NCBI GenBank assembly: GCA_030650415.1
Contig: JAUSEG010000022.1
Coordinates: forward strand, 1-41,604
Length of the DNA stretch: 41,604 nt
Direction: 5' to 3'
DNA from: a bacterium
GTDB taxonomy: Bacteria > Patescibacteriota > Patescibacteriia > Patescibacteriales > GWC2-42-12
The first letter of the stretch is position 1, and every line of letters begins with the position of its first letter. Below are positions 31,615 to 39,778 of this stretch, one piece after another. Under the pieces are notes generated by a model. That model was given only the letters and a program-made list of their open reading frames with translations, was not told the DNA's origin and made no database searches. Made by a program: the position numbers and the translations under genes.

Positions 31615-32390
31615 AGGACAATTCTTTTACTGTGTTTTTTTCTCCACTCTTCGACTTTTTTATGATTGCCTGACAATAATATTTTTGGCACGCGATATCG
31701 TTTAATCCCCTTGCGCTTTAAAATCCCCCTAACCCCCTTTATCAAGGGGGCACTAATTAGAGGGGAAGCAATAAAGACTTCCGGCCTGGTGTATTGGGGG
31801 TGCTCCAGAACTCCGGGAATAGTATGCGACTCATTTTTTGCGCTTTCACTATTGCCTAAAGCTCCAGGTAAGAGTCGGGTGATTGAATCAATAATGGTTA
31901 GAGCGCCGATTTCTCCGCCGGTTAAAATATAATCGCCAATAGAGATTTCGTCGTCGATAAATTTAGTAATTCTCTCGTCCACGCCTTCATAGCGGCCGCA
32001 GATAAGAATTATATTATTTAGGTGGGAGTATGATTTTGCCATTGCTTGGTTCCAGGTTTTTCCTTTGGCAGATAATAAGACGATTTTTGAATTATGAATT
32101 TTGAATTTTGAATTATGGGTCTTTTTTTTATTTTTTTTCCATAATTCATTATTCATTATTCTTGATTCAATGTCTTTTAGGGCTTTATAGAGCGGTTCAA
32201 TTTTCATGACCATGCCGGCGCCGCCGCCGAACGGCGCGTCGTCAACGGTTTTATGATTATCGGTTGTCCAGTCGCGCAGATTATGAATTTTTATGTCTAT
32301 TAAATTTTTTTTCAGGGCGCGTTTAATAATTGATTCGTTAAAATAGGAATCAAAGATTTTGGGAAAGATTGTGATAATGTGAAAAGTCAT
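31596..32390 (-). CDS. trmD: tRNA (guanine37-N1)-methyltransferase
   Basis: Start at ATG 32390 (MTFHIITIFPKIFDSYF); longer in-frame starts run into repeat DNA. SPOUT knot motifs are clear: DDAPFGGGAGMVMK, ILICGRYEGVDERI, EISIGDYILTGGEI and GVLEHPQYTRPE. TrmD methylates G37 of tRNAs with a G at 36, preventing frameshifting. Three pieces look repeat-derived: WKKNKKKTHNSKFKIHNSK at ~85-105, a PLISAPLIKGVRGILKRKG stretch at ~215-235, and the C-terminal end. At 264 residues it is slightly longer than usual. It follows khpA and rpsP in the same direction, but the canonical rimM is absent and rplS is elsewhere. Its C-terminal end may have been replaced by the repeat. Confidence 0.94.
   Translation of the reverse strand: MTFHIITIFPKIFDSYFNESIIKRALKKNLIDIKIHNLRDWTTDNHKTVDDAPFGGGAGMVMKIEPLYKALKDIESRIMNNELWKKNKKKTHNSKFKIHNSKIVLLSAKGKTWNQAMAKSYSHLNNIILICGRYEGVDERITKFIDDEISIGDYILTGGEIGALTIIDSITRLLPGALGNSESAKNESHTIPGVLEHPQYTRPEVFIASPLISAPLIKGVRGILKRKGIKRYRVPKILLSGNHKKVEEWRKKHSKRIVLLAKGD
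31722..31766. repeat. CCCCCT..AGGGGG repeat inside trmD
   Basis: AATCCCCCTAACCCCCTTTA followed by TCAAGGGGGC, read in frame as SAPLIKGVRGIL between 'EVFIASPLI' and 'KRYRVPKILLSGNH'. Confidence 0.8.
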
Positions 32391-32399
32391 ATAATTGTT

Positions 32400-32484
32400 T
32401 TTTGTCATTCCCGCGAAGGCGGGAATCCATGATTGTTTATTTTCCACCATATTTCTGGATCCCCGATCAGGTCGGGGATGACAA
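32400..32484. repeat. ATTCCCGCGAAGGCGGGAAT-type repeats upstream of trmD
   Basis: Two inverted members: GTCATTCCCGCGAAGGCGGG (32405 on) and CTGGATCCCCGATCAGGTCG...GATGAC (32457-32482), facing each other with 30 bp between. They are dRS3-like (ATTCCC-N8-GGGAAT). Confidence 0.8.
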
Positions 32485-32499
32485 ATGTAGTCATTATAA

Positions 32500-32529
32500 C
32501 AAAAAACCACAGTAGTGTGTGGTTTTTTG
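32500..32529 (-). terminator. Terminator after khpA
   Basis: Perfect 11-bp stem AAAAAACCACA-GTAGTG-TGTGGTTTTTT, 20 bases past the khpA stop. It would separate khpA from trmD, or act on both strands. Confidence 0.75.
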
Positions 32530-32549
32530 CGTATCTAAATTTTTGAAAG

Positions 32550-32882
32550 TTAGATCTTTAGGTCATCGACGGATGAGGTGTCGATGCCGGCGCTTTCGCT
32601 TCTTTCGACTCTGGCCGGTCTTTGTGAACCTTCCGGTTCATATATTTTCAAGTTGACGCGAGCGTTATTCTTAGCGCCAACAATTTTTAACAAGGTTCGA
32701 ATAGCTTGGGCGGTTTGGCCTTTTCGACCGATGATATATCCCATATCAACCGGGTCGACTTTAAGGGTTAGTAAAACGCCCATTTCATCTACCGTTCTTT
32801 CTACCGAGACCGCGTCCGGATTGGAAACGACGGTTCTGGCGATGGACTCCAAAAATTCTTGATCGGTTGCTTTAGCAGCCAT
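32550..32882 (-). CDS. khpA: KH-domain RNA-binding protein KhpA
   Basis: 110 residues. The type II KH domain has the G-x-x-G loop in DMGYIIGRKGQTAQAIRTLL (GRKG). KhpA pairs with KhpB/EloR in some bacteria and binds many small RNAs, affecting cell elongation. The C-terminal ~25 residues (SQRPARVERSESAGIDTSSV) are a polar tail longer than in most KhpA. It lies between rpsP and trmD, the usual position in rpsP-khpA-rimM-trmD operons, with rimM missing. Confidence 0.92.
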   Translation of the reverse strand: MAAKATDQEFLESIARTVVSNPDAVSVERTVDEMGVLLTLKVDPVDMGYIIGRKGQTAQAIRTLLKIVGAKNNARVNLKIYEPEGSQRPARVERSESAGIDTSSVDDLKI

Positions 32883-33021
32883 AGTGTTTTTTTTCTTTCA
32901 AAGCTGACTTTTCAGTCAGAAGCGAAAGTTCTCTTAATTATTAATTCCCTCCGCCGTCCGGCGGATTACTGGGATTATATTATTGTAGCAGAAAATATCT
33001 GCTTGTCAATGTCGGAAAATA

Positions 33022-33366
33022 CTAAGCTTTGACGGCTGGCGTTTCGGTTTTAGGCGCTTCGGCCGCGGCCGGTTTAGTTTCTACCGGGGCGGTTTTATCT
33101 TTTCTATCTTTTGAGGCTTTAACCCTCTTGCCCTCAATAATTTTCTTTTCAATCAGCAAATTATTAATGGTTGCGGACATGCCGGCGCCTTTAGACAGCC
33201 AATACTTGGTTTTTTCGGCATTAATTTTCAGTTCTTTGGAATGCGGGTTATAAGAACCGAGAATTTCCAGAGAGTCGCCGTAAAGATCTTTTTTCTTTTC
33301 CGAGATAACCAGCCGGTATAGCGGTTTATTTTTTTTGCCAATTCTTGATAGTCTGATTGTTAACAT
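33022..33366 (-). CDS. rpsP: 30S ribosomal protein S16
   Basis: 114 residues. The S16 fold signature MLTIRLSRIGKKNKPLYRLV, then EILGSYNPHSKELKINAEKTK and YWLSKGAGMSATINNLL. The last ~35 residues are a Lys/Ala/Pro-rich tail (KTAPVETKPAAAEAPKTETP), an extension common in several phyla. S16 is an early assembly protein of the 30S body. First gene of the transcript with khpA, driven by the near-consensus promoter at 33414-33442. Confidence 0.96.
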   Translation of the reverse strand: MLTIRLSRIGKKNKPLYRLVISEKKKDLYGDSLEILGSYNPHSKELKINAEKTKYWLSKGAGMSATINNLLIEKKIIEGKRVKASKDRKDKTAPVETKPAAAEAPKTETPAVKA

Positions 33367-33413
33367 AGTAATGCAATAGTTTTAATGAATTATTTAATAA
33401 TGACGGTACTAGA

Positions 33414-33442
33414 ATATTAGCTAAAAAATCGGTAAATGTCAA
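33414..33442 (-). promoter_or_regulatory. rpsP promoter
   Basis: On the minus strand perfect TTGACA, 17 bp, TAATAT. Confidence 0.72.
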
Positions 33443-33478
33443 CATAAAAAAAGAACAGAGAACGAAAAATATTTTGTA

Positions 33479-34366
33479 TTATTTTTTATGTTCACGTAGA
33501 TATTTTTGAAACTCATCCTCGGAAAAAATTGAAACATCTTCTGTTTGCTTGAGCATTGTTAGTTGGTCGTCAAAAGTTTCTATTTGATTGTCCGGATTCT
33601 GTTGATAGGCGGTTATTTTCATTTGCACAATTTCCGCGCGGCTTTTTAAATATGCCAGCCAAAAACTATTGTCATTAATTTCCAAATGTCGTGATACCAA
33701 TTCAAGGAAAGCGCGCCAACTTGGCTCCAGTATCTGGGCGATTTTTTCCCCAGACTCAGTCTTAAGTATTTTAACATAATCTCTGACTGCGTTAAAGTCA
33801 TCAATTTGGCATTGAACATCTTTGCCTCTTAAAGCAGGCGCGTCATTGTCTTTTAAGACAGTATGGCCTTCAATATAAAAAGGTGCGTCAGGCATTTCAT
33901 CAAAATTGCCCAGCATGTTTTGGTACATACCGACCGCGCCAAAGCGGCTAAGCCTGTCCGCGTCGCGAACTATAGTCAAAGTTTCTCGGGAAGTTTCTTG
34001 GTGTTTATCATGGCGTTTTATCGCTCTCATTATGTCACCGTATTGCTGTGTGCTGATTAATTTATGTTCATAAAAATCCCGAAAGAGAGGTTTGGCAGCT
34101 TCTGCCGATAGTACGGCATGGTTTCTTTTCTGCGGATCAGATGCCTCAGTAGCTCTCCCCCAGTCGTGTATTAAAGCCGCCGTTTCGGCCTTAAAAATAT
34201 CAGCTTTTTCGCCTAAGGCGATTATTTTAGCCAACTCCTTAACTCTTAATGTATGGCCCAATCCATGGCCATCAGATAAATTGTTAAATCTATCAAGAGT
34301 TTCTTTTTCTAGTTGTTCAATTATTTTTTTCTCGTTTACCCTTTCAATATTAAAATTTTCTGGCAT
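33479..34366 (-). CDS. HD-domain phosphohydrolase
   Basis: 295 residues. The HD metal-binding residues are visible: His38 in DGHGLGHTLRV, His67-Asp68 in TAALIHDWGRAT, a possible extra His in KRNHAVLSAEA, His-rich IKRHDKHQETSRE and the distal Asp in TIVRDADRLSRFG. Such proteins hydrolyse phosphate from nucleotides or act on (p)ppGpp or cyclic nucleotides; no synthase or effector domain is attached, so the substrate is unknown. The gene begins 11 bases after tRNA-Gly in the same direction and may be read from the tRNA cluster. Confidence 0.85.
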   Translation of the reverse strand: MPENFNIERVNEKKIIEQLEKETLDRFNNLSDGHGLGHTLRVKELAKIIALGEKADIFKAETAALIHDWGRATEASDPQKRNHAVLSAEAAKPLFRDFYEHKLISTQQYGDIMRAIKRHDKHQETSRETLTIVRDADRLSRFGAVGMYQNMLGNFDEMPDAPFYIEGHTVLKDNDAPALRGKDVQCQIDDFNAVRDYVKILKTESGEKIAQILEPSWRAFLELVSRHLEINDNSFWLAYLKSRAEIVQMKITAYQQNPDNQIETFDDQLTMLKQTEDVSIFSEDEFQKYLREHKK

Positions 34367-34376
34367 AAGTTCAGTG

Positions 34377-34448
34377 AGCGGGTAACGGGAATCGAACCCG
34401 TATTATCAGTTTGGAAAACTGATATAATAACCATTATATTATGCCCGC
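34377..34448 (-). tRNA. tRNA-Gly (anticodon TCC)
   Basis: Acceptor GCGGGCA / TACCCGC (one wobble), anticodon loop TTTCCAA between TCAGT and ACTGA, T-arm GGGTTCGATTCCC. CCA not encoded. Last member of a five-tRNA cluster downstream of 16S. Confidence 0.93.
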
Positions 34449-34468
34449 CTAAGCTCTTTTTTAATGGG

Positions 34469-34539
34469 TCGGGCTGCTGGGAATTGAACCCAGTCTATCT
34501 GCTCCCAAAGCAGACGTACTACCGGTATACGACAGCCCG
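34469..34539 (-). tRNA. tRNA-Pro (anticodon TGG)
   Basis: Acceptor CGGGCTG / CAGCCCG, anticodon loop TTTGGGA between TCTGC and GCAGA, T-arm GGGTTCAATTCCC, discriminator A. Confidence 0.93.
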
Positions 34540-34547
34540 AAGTAATA

Positions 34548-34656
34548 AGGTAGCCCTTCGACAAGCTCAGGGCACTTCGTCTAATTATAAAATATAGTGG
34601 CCTGCACTGAGCGGAGTGATGATTTAACGATTAGTTAAATTATCACGTAGTCGAAG
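34548..34656. repeat. CCCTTCGACAAGCTCAGGGC-type repeats between tRNAs
   Basis: CCCTTCGACAAGCTCAGGGC (34553 on), and ACTGAGCGGAGTGATGATTT...AAATTATCACGTAGTCGAAG with an inner TTAACGA/TTAGTTAA fold. These are common dispersed bacterial repeats placed in the tRNA spacer. Confidence 0.65.
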
Positions 34657-34658
34657 TG

Positions 34659-34730
34659 TGCCTCGGGTCAGAATCGAACTGACAACAGAACGATTTTCAG
34701 TCGTTTGCTCTACCACTGAGCTACCGAGGC
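34659..34730 (-). tRNA. tRNA-Phe (anticodon GAA)
   Basis: Acceptor GCCTCGG / CCGAGGC, anticodon loop CTGAAAA between AACGA and TCGTT, T-arm CAGTTCGATTCTG, discriminator A. Confidence 0.94.
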
Positions 34731-34736
34731 TCGGTG

Positions 34737-34824
34737 TCATGCTGGAGCGTAGCGATAGCATCTCTATATTCATTGAATAAACGAGATTCTATCGCTTCGC
34801 TTACGCTACGCTCCAGAATGACAT
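34737..34824. repeat. GTCAT..TGGAGCGTAGCG foldback between tRNAs
   Basis: TGTCATGCTGGAGCGTAGCG...ATCTC pairs with an inverted copy ending CTCCAGAATGACAT across a short ATTCATTGAAT loop. A foldback copy of the GTCATTCTGGAGCG repeat family. Confidence 0.75.
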
Positions 34825-34834
34825 AAATTCCATG

Positions 34835-34907
34835 TTGCGGGGGTGAGATTTGAACTCACGACCTCCAGGTTATGGGCCTGGCGAGCTGCCAACTGCTCTA
34901 CCCCGCT
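34835..34907 (-). tRNA. Initiator tRNA-fMet (anticodon CAT)
   Basis: AGCGGGGTAGAGCAGTTGGC start with mismatched A1 x A72 as in initiators, anticodon loop CCCATAA between CCAGG and CCTGG, T-arm GAGTTCAAATCTC. The anticodon stem has AGG/CCT instead of the usual three G:C pairs. Confidence 0.88.
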
Positions 34908-34925
34908 AAGTAAAATTTTTAATTT

Positions 34926-34957
34926 CTCTGGCTACGCCAGATCTGGCAAAGCCAGAC
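34926..34957. repeat. AGATCT-centred palindrome (CTGGC variant)
   Basis: CTGGCTACGCCAGATCTGGC...GCCAG between tRNA-fMet and AT-rich DNA, then an AATTTTCAATGAA/TTCATTGAAAATT inverted pair (34958-35010). Confidence 0.8.
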
Positions 34958-35046
34958 AATTTTCAATGAATCAATTTTTAAATTAATAAATTTAATCATT
35001 CATTGAAAATTGCTTGTCCCCGGATGGGGGAAAATTAAGAATTGAA

Positions 35047-35187
35047 AATTTTTTTCGGTGGGCATGCCTGGAATCGGAGCGCCTCGGTGCTTCCCTCGGA
35101 GCCAAAACGGCCGAACGGGGCGGACCTCGACATTATCAGTGTCGCGCTCCCTGCCTGCCGGCAGGCAGGTAACCAGCTAAGTTCCAC
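35047..35187 (-). pseudogene. Degenerate tRNA-Ile-like sequence interrupted by a palindrome
   Basis: On the minus strand TTAGCTGGTTA is followed by CCTGCCTGCCGGCAGGCAGG (35150-35169), then GAGCGCGACACTGATAATG and TCGAGGTCC, an anticodon arm identical to the intact tRNA-Ile(GAT) next to it. Downstream comes the CCGAGGGAAGCACCGAGG repeat and TCCGATTCCAGG..TGCCCACC, which mimics a T-arm and 3' end. Acceptor and D arms do not pair. Confidence 0.65.
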
Positions 35188-35189
35188 TG

Positions 35190-35263
35190 TGGGCAACGGA
35201 GGAGTCGGACCTCCGACCTCGACATTATCAGTGTCGCGCTCTAACCAACTGAGCTAGTTGCCC
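35190..35263 (-). tRNA. tRNA-Ile (anticodon GAT)
   Basis: Acceptor GGGCAAC / GTTGCCC, D-arm AGCTCAGTTGGTTAGAGC, anticodon loop CTGATAA between CGACA and TGTCG, T-arm GGAGGTCCGACTCC. Follows 16S as in classical rrn operons, but no tRNA-Ala or 23S comes after. Confidence 0.95.
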
Positions 35264-35572
35264 AATAAAAAAAGACTGACAATAACAAGTGTTCAGGCCA
35301 ATCTTTTTATGACAAATAGGCCCATAACACTATTTGTTAGACTCGCAACTCGTAACCCATAACTCGTAACTCAATAAAATATGAGTTGTGAGTTGCGAGC
35401 TACGAGTTATGAGATTGTTTTAGTACTAACAGGCGCTAACTCTGCCTTGGCGATCAGCCAAGGACTTGTCCCCCCACCACTTTGACAAAAATTTATAATT
35501 AAATAATAAATAATTTCAATCAAAGTGGTGGGGGGTCGACTATATCGATTTTTCACCGAAATATCTCCCTAG
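35264..35572 (-). other. 16S-tRNA-Ile spacer with processing stems
   Basis: No protein gene. Contains an AACAAGTGTT..GGCC / GGCC..AACACTATTTGTT foldback (35287-35337), GAGTTGTGAGTTGCGAG-type inverted repeats (35341-35413), the left arm of the rRNA processing stem (35418-35439), CCTTGGC-TGATC-GCCAAGG (~35445-35464), and a 16-bp stem CCCCCCACCACTTTGA with 34-base loop (35470-35535). Confidence 0.6.
35418..35439. repeat. 16S pre-rRNA processing stem, trailer side
   Basis: TTTTAGTACTAACAGGCGCT..., an exact inverted copy of 37364-37385. The two clasp the 16S gene and would form the RNase III-type stem of the precursor. Confidence 0.8.
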
Positions 35573-37055
<1,483 letters not shown>

Positions 37056-37132
37056 TTTTACCAGGGGTCGCCTGGAAAAGTTTTCCGCCGGAGGGCGGAC
37101 GAACTCTTAGTAAGTTTTGAATAGGCTTTACT

Positions 37133-37198
37133 ATTTACCCCGTGAAATAATTCCGCTTGAGGCGGAATTCCCGCTCCGCGGGATTTCACGGGGTGAAT
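37133..37198. repeat. ACCCCGTGAAAT palindromic element in the 16S leader (1)
   Basis: Outer stem TTACCCCGTGAAAT / ATTTCACGGGGTGA, inner hairpins AATTCCGC-TTGAG-GCGGAATT and CCCGC-TCC-GCGGG, the same three-way layout as in tsaE. Confidence 0.88.
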
Positions 37199-37256
37199 TT
37201 TTTTACTTGGTTGCTTTCCAAGTCAATATACAGTTCTTGCGAAGTTATATATTAAG

Positions 37257-37293
37257 ACCCCGTGAAATATTCGCAAAGCGAATTTCACGGGGT
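37257..37293. repeat. ACCCCGTGAAAT palindromic element in the 16S leader (2)
   Basis: Outer stem ACCCCGTGAAAT / ATTTCACGGGGT with one inner hairpin ATTCGC-AAA-GCGAAT; a shorter form of the family. Confidence 0.88.
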
Positions 37294-37326
37294 AAATATT
37301 TGAAGAAAATTAATTCATCAAATTTA

Positions 37327-37357
37327 CCCCGCACACTTAAATAATAAGTGTGGGGGC
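37327..37357. repeat. CCCC(GC)ACACTTA palindrome in the 16S leader
   Basis: CCCCGCACACTTAAATAATA..., arms CACACTTA / TAAGTGTG. Related to the perfect 28-bp palindrome at 37535-37562. Confidence 0.75.
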
Positions 37358-37363
37358 GTAGAA

Positions 37364-37385
37364 TTAGCGCCTGTTAGTACTAAAA
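37364..37385. repeat. 16S pre-rRNA processing stem, leader side
   Basis: TTAGCGCCTGTTAGTACTAA..., exact 22-bp inverse of 35418-35439. Confidence 0.8.
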
Positions 37386-37429
37386 TTTACCCCGTTAAAT
37401 AATCCGCTGAAAGCGGAATTTAACAGGGC
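37386..37429. repeat. ACCCCGTTAAAT palindromic element upstream of the 16S processing stem
   Basis: Outer stem ACCCCGTTAAAT / ATTTAACAGGG, inner hairpin ATCCGC-TGAAA-GCGGA. A TTAA variant, as in the VirB2-like gene 1 copy. Confidence 0.82.
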
Positions 37430-37534
37430 GTTACTCTTGTGAAATTTTGTAATACTGCTTTAATCAGTTTCGAAACCTCTTGATCGAAACCGTTTCACAG
37501 AGTAGATTGAGTTGTTAAGTTGCGTTCTTTTTTA
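37430..37534. other. Upstream region of 16S, promoter not identified
   Basis: Contains two GGTTTCGA copies on the minus strand (~37468-37495) and a GTTTCGAAAC palindrome. The 16S promoter should be here or just upstream, but no convincing -35/-10 pair was found. Confidence 0.4.
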
Positions 37535-37562
37535 TCCCCACACTTAAATTTAAGTGTGGGGA
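37535..37562. repeat. Perfect 28-bp palindrome
   Basis: TCCCCACACTTAAA followed directly by its inverse. Same CACACTTA motif as 37327-37357. Confidence 0.8.
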
Positions 37563-37567
37563 TTTAG

Positions 37568-37621
37568 TGAAAGAAAAAAACAGGGATATTAGTGTTCCAA
37601 TATCACTGTTTTTTTCTTTCA
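37568..37621. terminator. Long hairpin terminator upstream of the 16S unit
   Basis: A 23-bp stem with one mismatch (TGAAAGAAAAAAACAGGGAT... / inverse), 8-base loop, T7 run on both strands. Probably stops transcripts coming from the galT side. Confidence 0.7.
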
Positions 37622-37934
37622 TGTGTTTTCAAACCTGCCTGCCGGCAGGCAGGTTGTGCCTTGTTTTATTTATTCAATGAAGTTTTTATTTATCCTGTGA
37701 GCAGGATAAGTTATGAACCCCGTTAGAAACTTTAATCTAACGGCGGTTGCTTGAATAAATATACGAATTATTAAAAGGCGGTTTCTAACGGGGTGAATAA
37801 ATCAGTATGGTATTAATAATATTAAAGAAAAATTAAACAAATGTCAAGGGGAATTAATGTTTTATTTAATATTACTTAAATTAAAATTAAATTTTGCTAA
37901 TTTTACACAGTTTATCCCCTCGATTAACAGTCCG
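37622..37934. other. Repeat-rich intergenic region between 16S and galT units
   Basis: No gene. Contains CCTGCCTGCCGGCAGGCAGG (~37636-37655), hairpin TTATCCTG-TGAG-CAGGATAA (37690-37709), the long ACCCCGTTAGAAAC palindrome (37717-37794), then AT-rich DNA. Confidence 0.6.
37717..37794. repeat. ACCCCGTTAGAAAC palindromic element
   Basis: Perfect 14-bp outer stem ACCCCGTTAGAAAC / GTTTCTAACGGGGT around a 50-base interior that also repeats TCTAACGGCGG. A third arm variant (GTTAGAA) of the ACCCCGT family. Confidence 0.8.
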
Positions 37935-38069
37935 GCCTTGCCCAATAAGATTTTATTTTTTCCACCCGCTTTCGCGAGTGCTAAAGGCCGACGAAATTTG
38001 GGTATTTTTTTAAAATAAAAATACGACAATTTCGTATGCGCTCAAAAACAAAATCTTATTGGGCAAGGC
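37935..38069 (-). repeat. Variable-arm hairpin element, copy D (with inserted hairpin)
   Basis: Outer arms GCCTTGCCCAATAAGATTTT and exact inverse ending at 38069. The core is in the same orientation as copy C: TGAGCGCATACGAAATTG and CCCAAATTTCGTC. Strand 2 continues not as TAAGCGAG but as GGCCTTTAGCACTCGC..., which forms an extra hairpin (CACCCGC-TTTC-GCGAGTG, 37962-37979). It ends 10 bp before the galT stop. Confidence 0.85.
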
Positions 38070-38079
38070 TAAAAATATA

Positions 38080-38991
38080 TTATCTGAAGAACTTAGCCGC
38101 CTCTTCGGGCGCGATGGAATTAATTACCAGACCTGATCCAAGCTCGACTCCGGCCCAAACGCTGTCGCGCGGTTGGATTTTAATATAGAAATGCTGGCTG
38201 GAATCGGAAATGACCTGATGCATAAAAAAATTAAAAGACAAATTAAGTTCGCTTAGTTTCAGTAAGATGGTTTTAAGGATTTTCGCGCAGGAAGCAAATT
38301 CGTCATTATTAAATTTCGTAATATTGTCCAGGTGCCGTTTAGTGAAGATCCAGGACTCGTAATGATATTGGCTGGCATAAGGGGCGAAGCAGGCGATAAA
38401 TTTATCTTCATAAATTGCCCTCGGAGACGACATTTCTTTTTTAATAATGTCGCAGTAAGCGCAAGTTTTTTTTGTCAGCTGATAATTATAAGAAATTTTC
38501 AGCTCCTCTTTAATTTCCGGCGGTATTATATCGACGGCGAAAATTTGCGAATGGGCGTGGACTATCGAGGCGCCGGCTTTTGAACCCTGGTTTTTAAAGC
38601 ATAAAATGTATTCAATATTTTTAACCTTGCTTAATTTTTCGGTGCGCTTGGCGTACATTTTAAGCAACGCTTCAATTTGTCCTTCAGATAAATCATGCAA
38701 TTCCTTTTTATGTTCAGGCGTCTCGATTATAACCTCTTGCGCGCCATAGGCTTTTTTATTATCTAAAGCTACGGCCGGAAAGATATTTTTTATGCTTAAG
38801 ATTTTTCCTTCAGGGGCGTCCATTTGATCAACCACGTTTTTTTGATTAATTTTTTCCGGGCAGAACGGGCAATCGGCCACGCGCGAAATAATGGTTTGCT
38901 CTTCGACATCGCGCGGGCGCAAGAGCCGGCCAGGCGTGATGATAACGTATTTTTCTAATAAATAATCTTTGCGAAGTTCGGATTTTAACAT
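38080..38991 (-). CDS. galT: Galactose-1-phosphate uridylyltransferase-like protein
   Basis: 303 residues of the GalT/HIT superfamily. The active site is HAHSQI (145-150; HPHSQ in classical GalT), the second His being the uridylylated nucleophile. Zinc ligands CPFC (41-44) and CAYC (177-180) are present. C-terminal FNFFMHQVISDSSQHFYIKI matches the second half of the GalT fold. Likely reaction: exchange of UMP between UDP-glucose and galactose-1-phosphate; a related ADP-sugar phosphorylase role is possible, as for other HAHSQ proteins. Start at 38991 begins directly with a conserved ELRKDYL segment. Hairpin copy D follows the stop by 10 bp and a composite repeat lies upstream. Confidence 0.88.
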   Translation of the reverse strand: MLKSELRKDYLLEKYVIITPGRLLRPRDVEEQTIISRVADCPFCPEKINQKNVVDQMDAPEGKILSIKNIFPAVALDNKKAYGAQEVIIETPEHKKELHDLSEGQIEALLKMYAKRTEKLSKVKNIEYILCFKNQGSKAGASIVHAHSQIFAVDIIPPEIKEELKISYNYQLTKKTCAYCDIIKKEMSSPRAIYEDKFIACFAPYASQYHYESWIFTKRHLDNITKFNNDEFASCAKILKTILLKLSELNLSFNFFMHQVISDSSQHFYIKIQPRDSVWAGVELGSGLVINSIAPEEAAKFFR

Positions 38992-39030
38992 ATTTGTCTT
39001 GTTGCCATTGCGAGCGACTTTTACTTTTTG

Positions 39031-39222
39031 TCATTCCCGCGTAGGCGGGAATCCAGGAGGAAGAAGTAAAAATATTTTTACTGCTCGCATCTAATTTAGA
39101 AATTATTTCATCTGACAGGACTTAGAAAAAAGATGCGTTTATACTGCTCTCCCCTGGATTCTCGTGGCTACGCCAGATCTCGCGTAGCGATGACCGATAG
39201 CCTTTGGCTTCGGGAATGACAA
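39031..39222. repeat. Composite MITE-like element, copy 2, with nested palindrome
   Basis: Same ends as 13566-13727 (GTCATTCCCGCGTAGGCGGG..CCAGGAGG.AGAAGTAA; TACTGCTCTCCCCTGGATT...CGGGAATGAC). The right end is split by an AGATCT-centred palindrome (39164-39193, GTGGCTACGCCAGATCTCGC). The interior has its own sequence. Confidence 0.78.
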
Positions 39223-39241
39223 GTAAAACACAATGATATTA

Positions 39242-39670
39242 TTAATTTAGTTTATACCTTATTCTAAGCACCCCCTGATTAAAATCCGAGGAAATTATTT
39301 TAAATCCGCCGACTTCCTTAGTCGAGGCGACATGGGCGCCAATACAGGGAACGGCGTCATAGTCGCCGATCCTTACTATTTTAACGTCGGCTTCGCCGGC
39401 GGGCGCGCGCGAATTAAATAATTTCCTAGCTTCCATAGCCGGCATCATTATAAAAGTCACCGGCAGATTATTTTTAATTACTTCATTAACTCTTTTTTCC
39501 AGTTCCAGAATTTCCTCGGCGGTTAGAAAGCGGTCAAAGCGATAATCGCATTTGGATTTTTTCTTTTCGATGTGAGCCGAAAAGCAGCGCTTGGTTTTAA
39601 AAGTCCTGATCATGGTTTGGTTGAGTATGTGCTCGGCCGTATGCATTTTAGGGTTGATGTTGGCTTTCAT
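39242..39670 (-). CDS. AlaX-like stand-alone tRNA-editing protein
   Basis: 142 residues that match the second additional domain of alanyl/threonyl-tRNA synthetases. Metal-site motifs H-x3-H (HTAEH, 10-14) and C-x3-H (CIGAH, 109-113) are both intact. Around them ILNQTMIRTF and VASTKEVGGFKIISSDF are typical. Known relatives hydrolyse mischarged Ser-tRNA(Ala) or Gly-tRNA(Ala) in trans. It lacks a synthetase domain and a C-terminal oligomerisation domain, so it is a short AlaX type. Divergent from the ParB-like gene, whose promoter lies 38 bp beyond its start. Confidence 0.88.
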   Translation of the reverse strand: MKANINPKMHTAEHILNQTMIRTFKTKRCFSAHIEKKKSKCDYRFDRFLTAEEILELEKRVNEVIKNNLPVTFIMMPAMEARKLFNSRAPAGEADVKIVRIGDYDAVPCIGAHVASTKEVGGFKIISSDFNQGVLRIRYKLN

Positions 39671-39707
39671 GAGGTTATTATATCAAAGGTCTAGTGGTTG
39701 TCATATA

Positions 39708-39736
39708 TTGACAAAGATTAATTATTATGATATAAA
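39708..39736 (+). promoter_or_regulatory. Promoter of the ParB-J gene
   Basis: Perfect TTGACA, 17 bp, TATAAA. Predicted start near 39743 gives a 130-base leader containing the hairpin at 39779-39833. Confidence 0.75.
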
Positions 39737-39778
39737 TAAAAGTCAATATTGTCCTTTGAAAATATAATAAGATTAGCT

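Noticed and set aside
35042-35257. 71-codon frame ending in GVGPPTSTLSVSRSNQLS
   Set aside because: This is the antisense translation of tRNA-Ile and its relic, a well-known false gene type.
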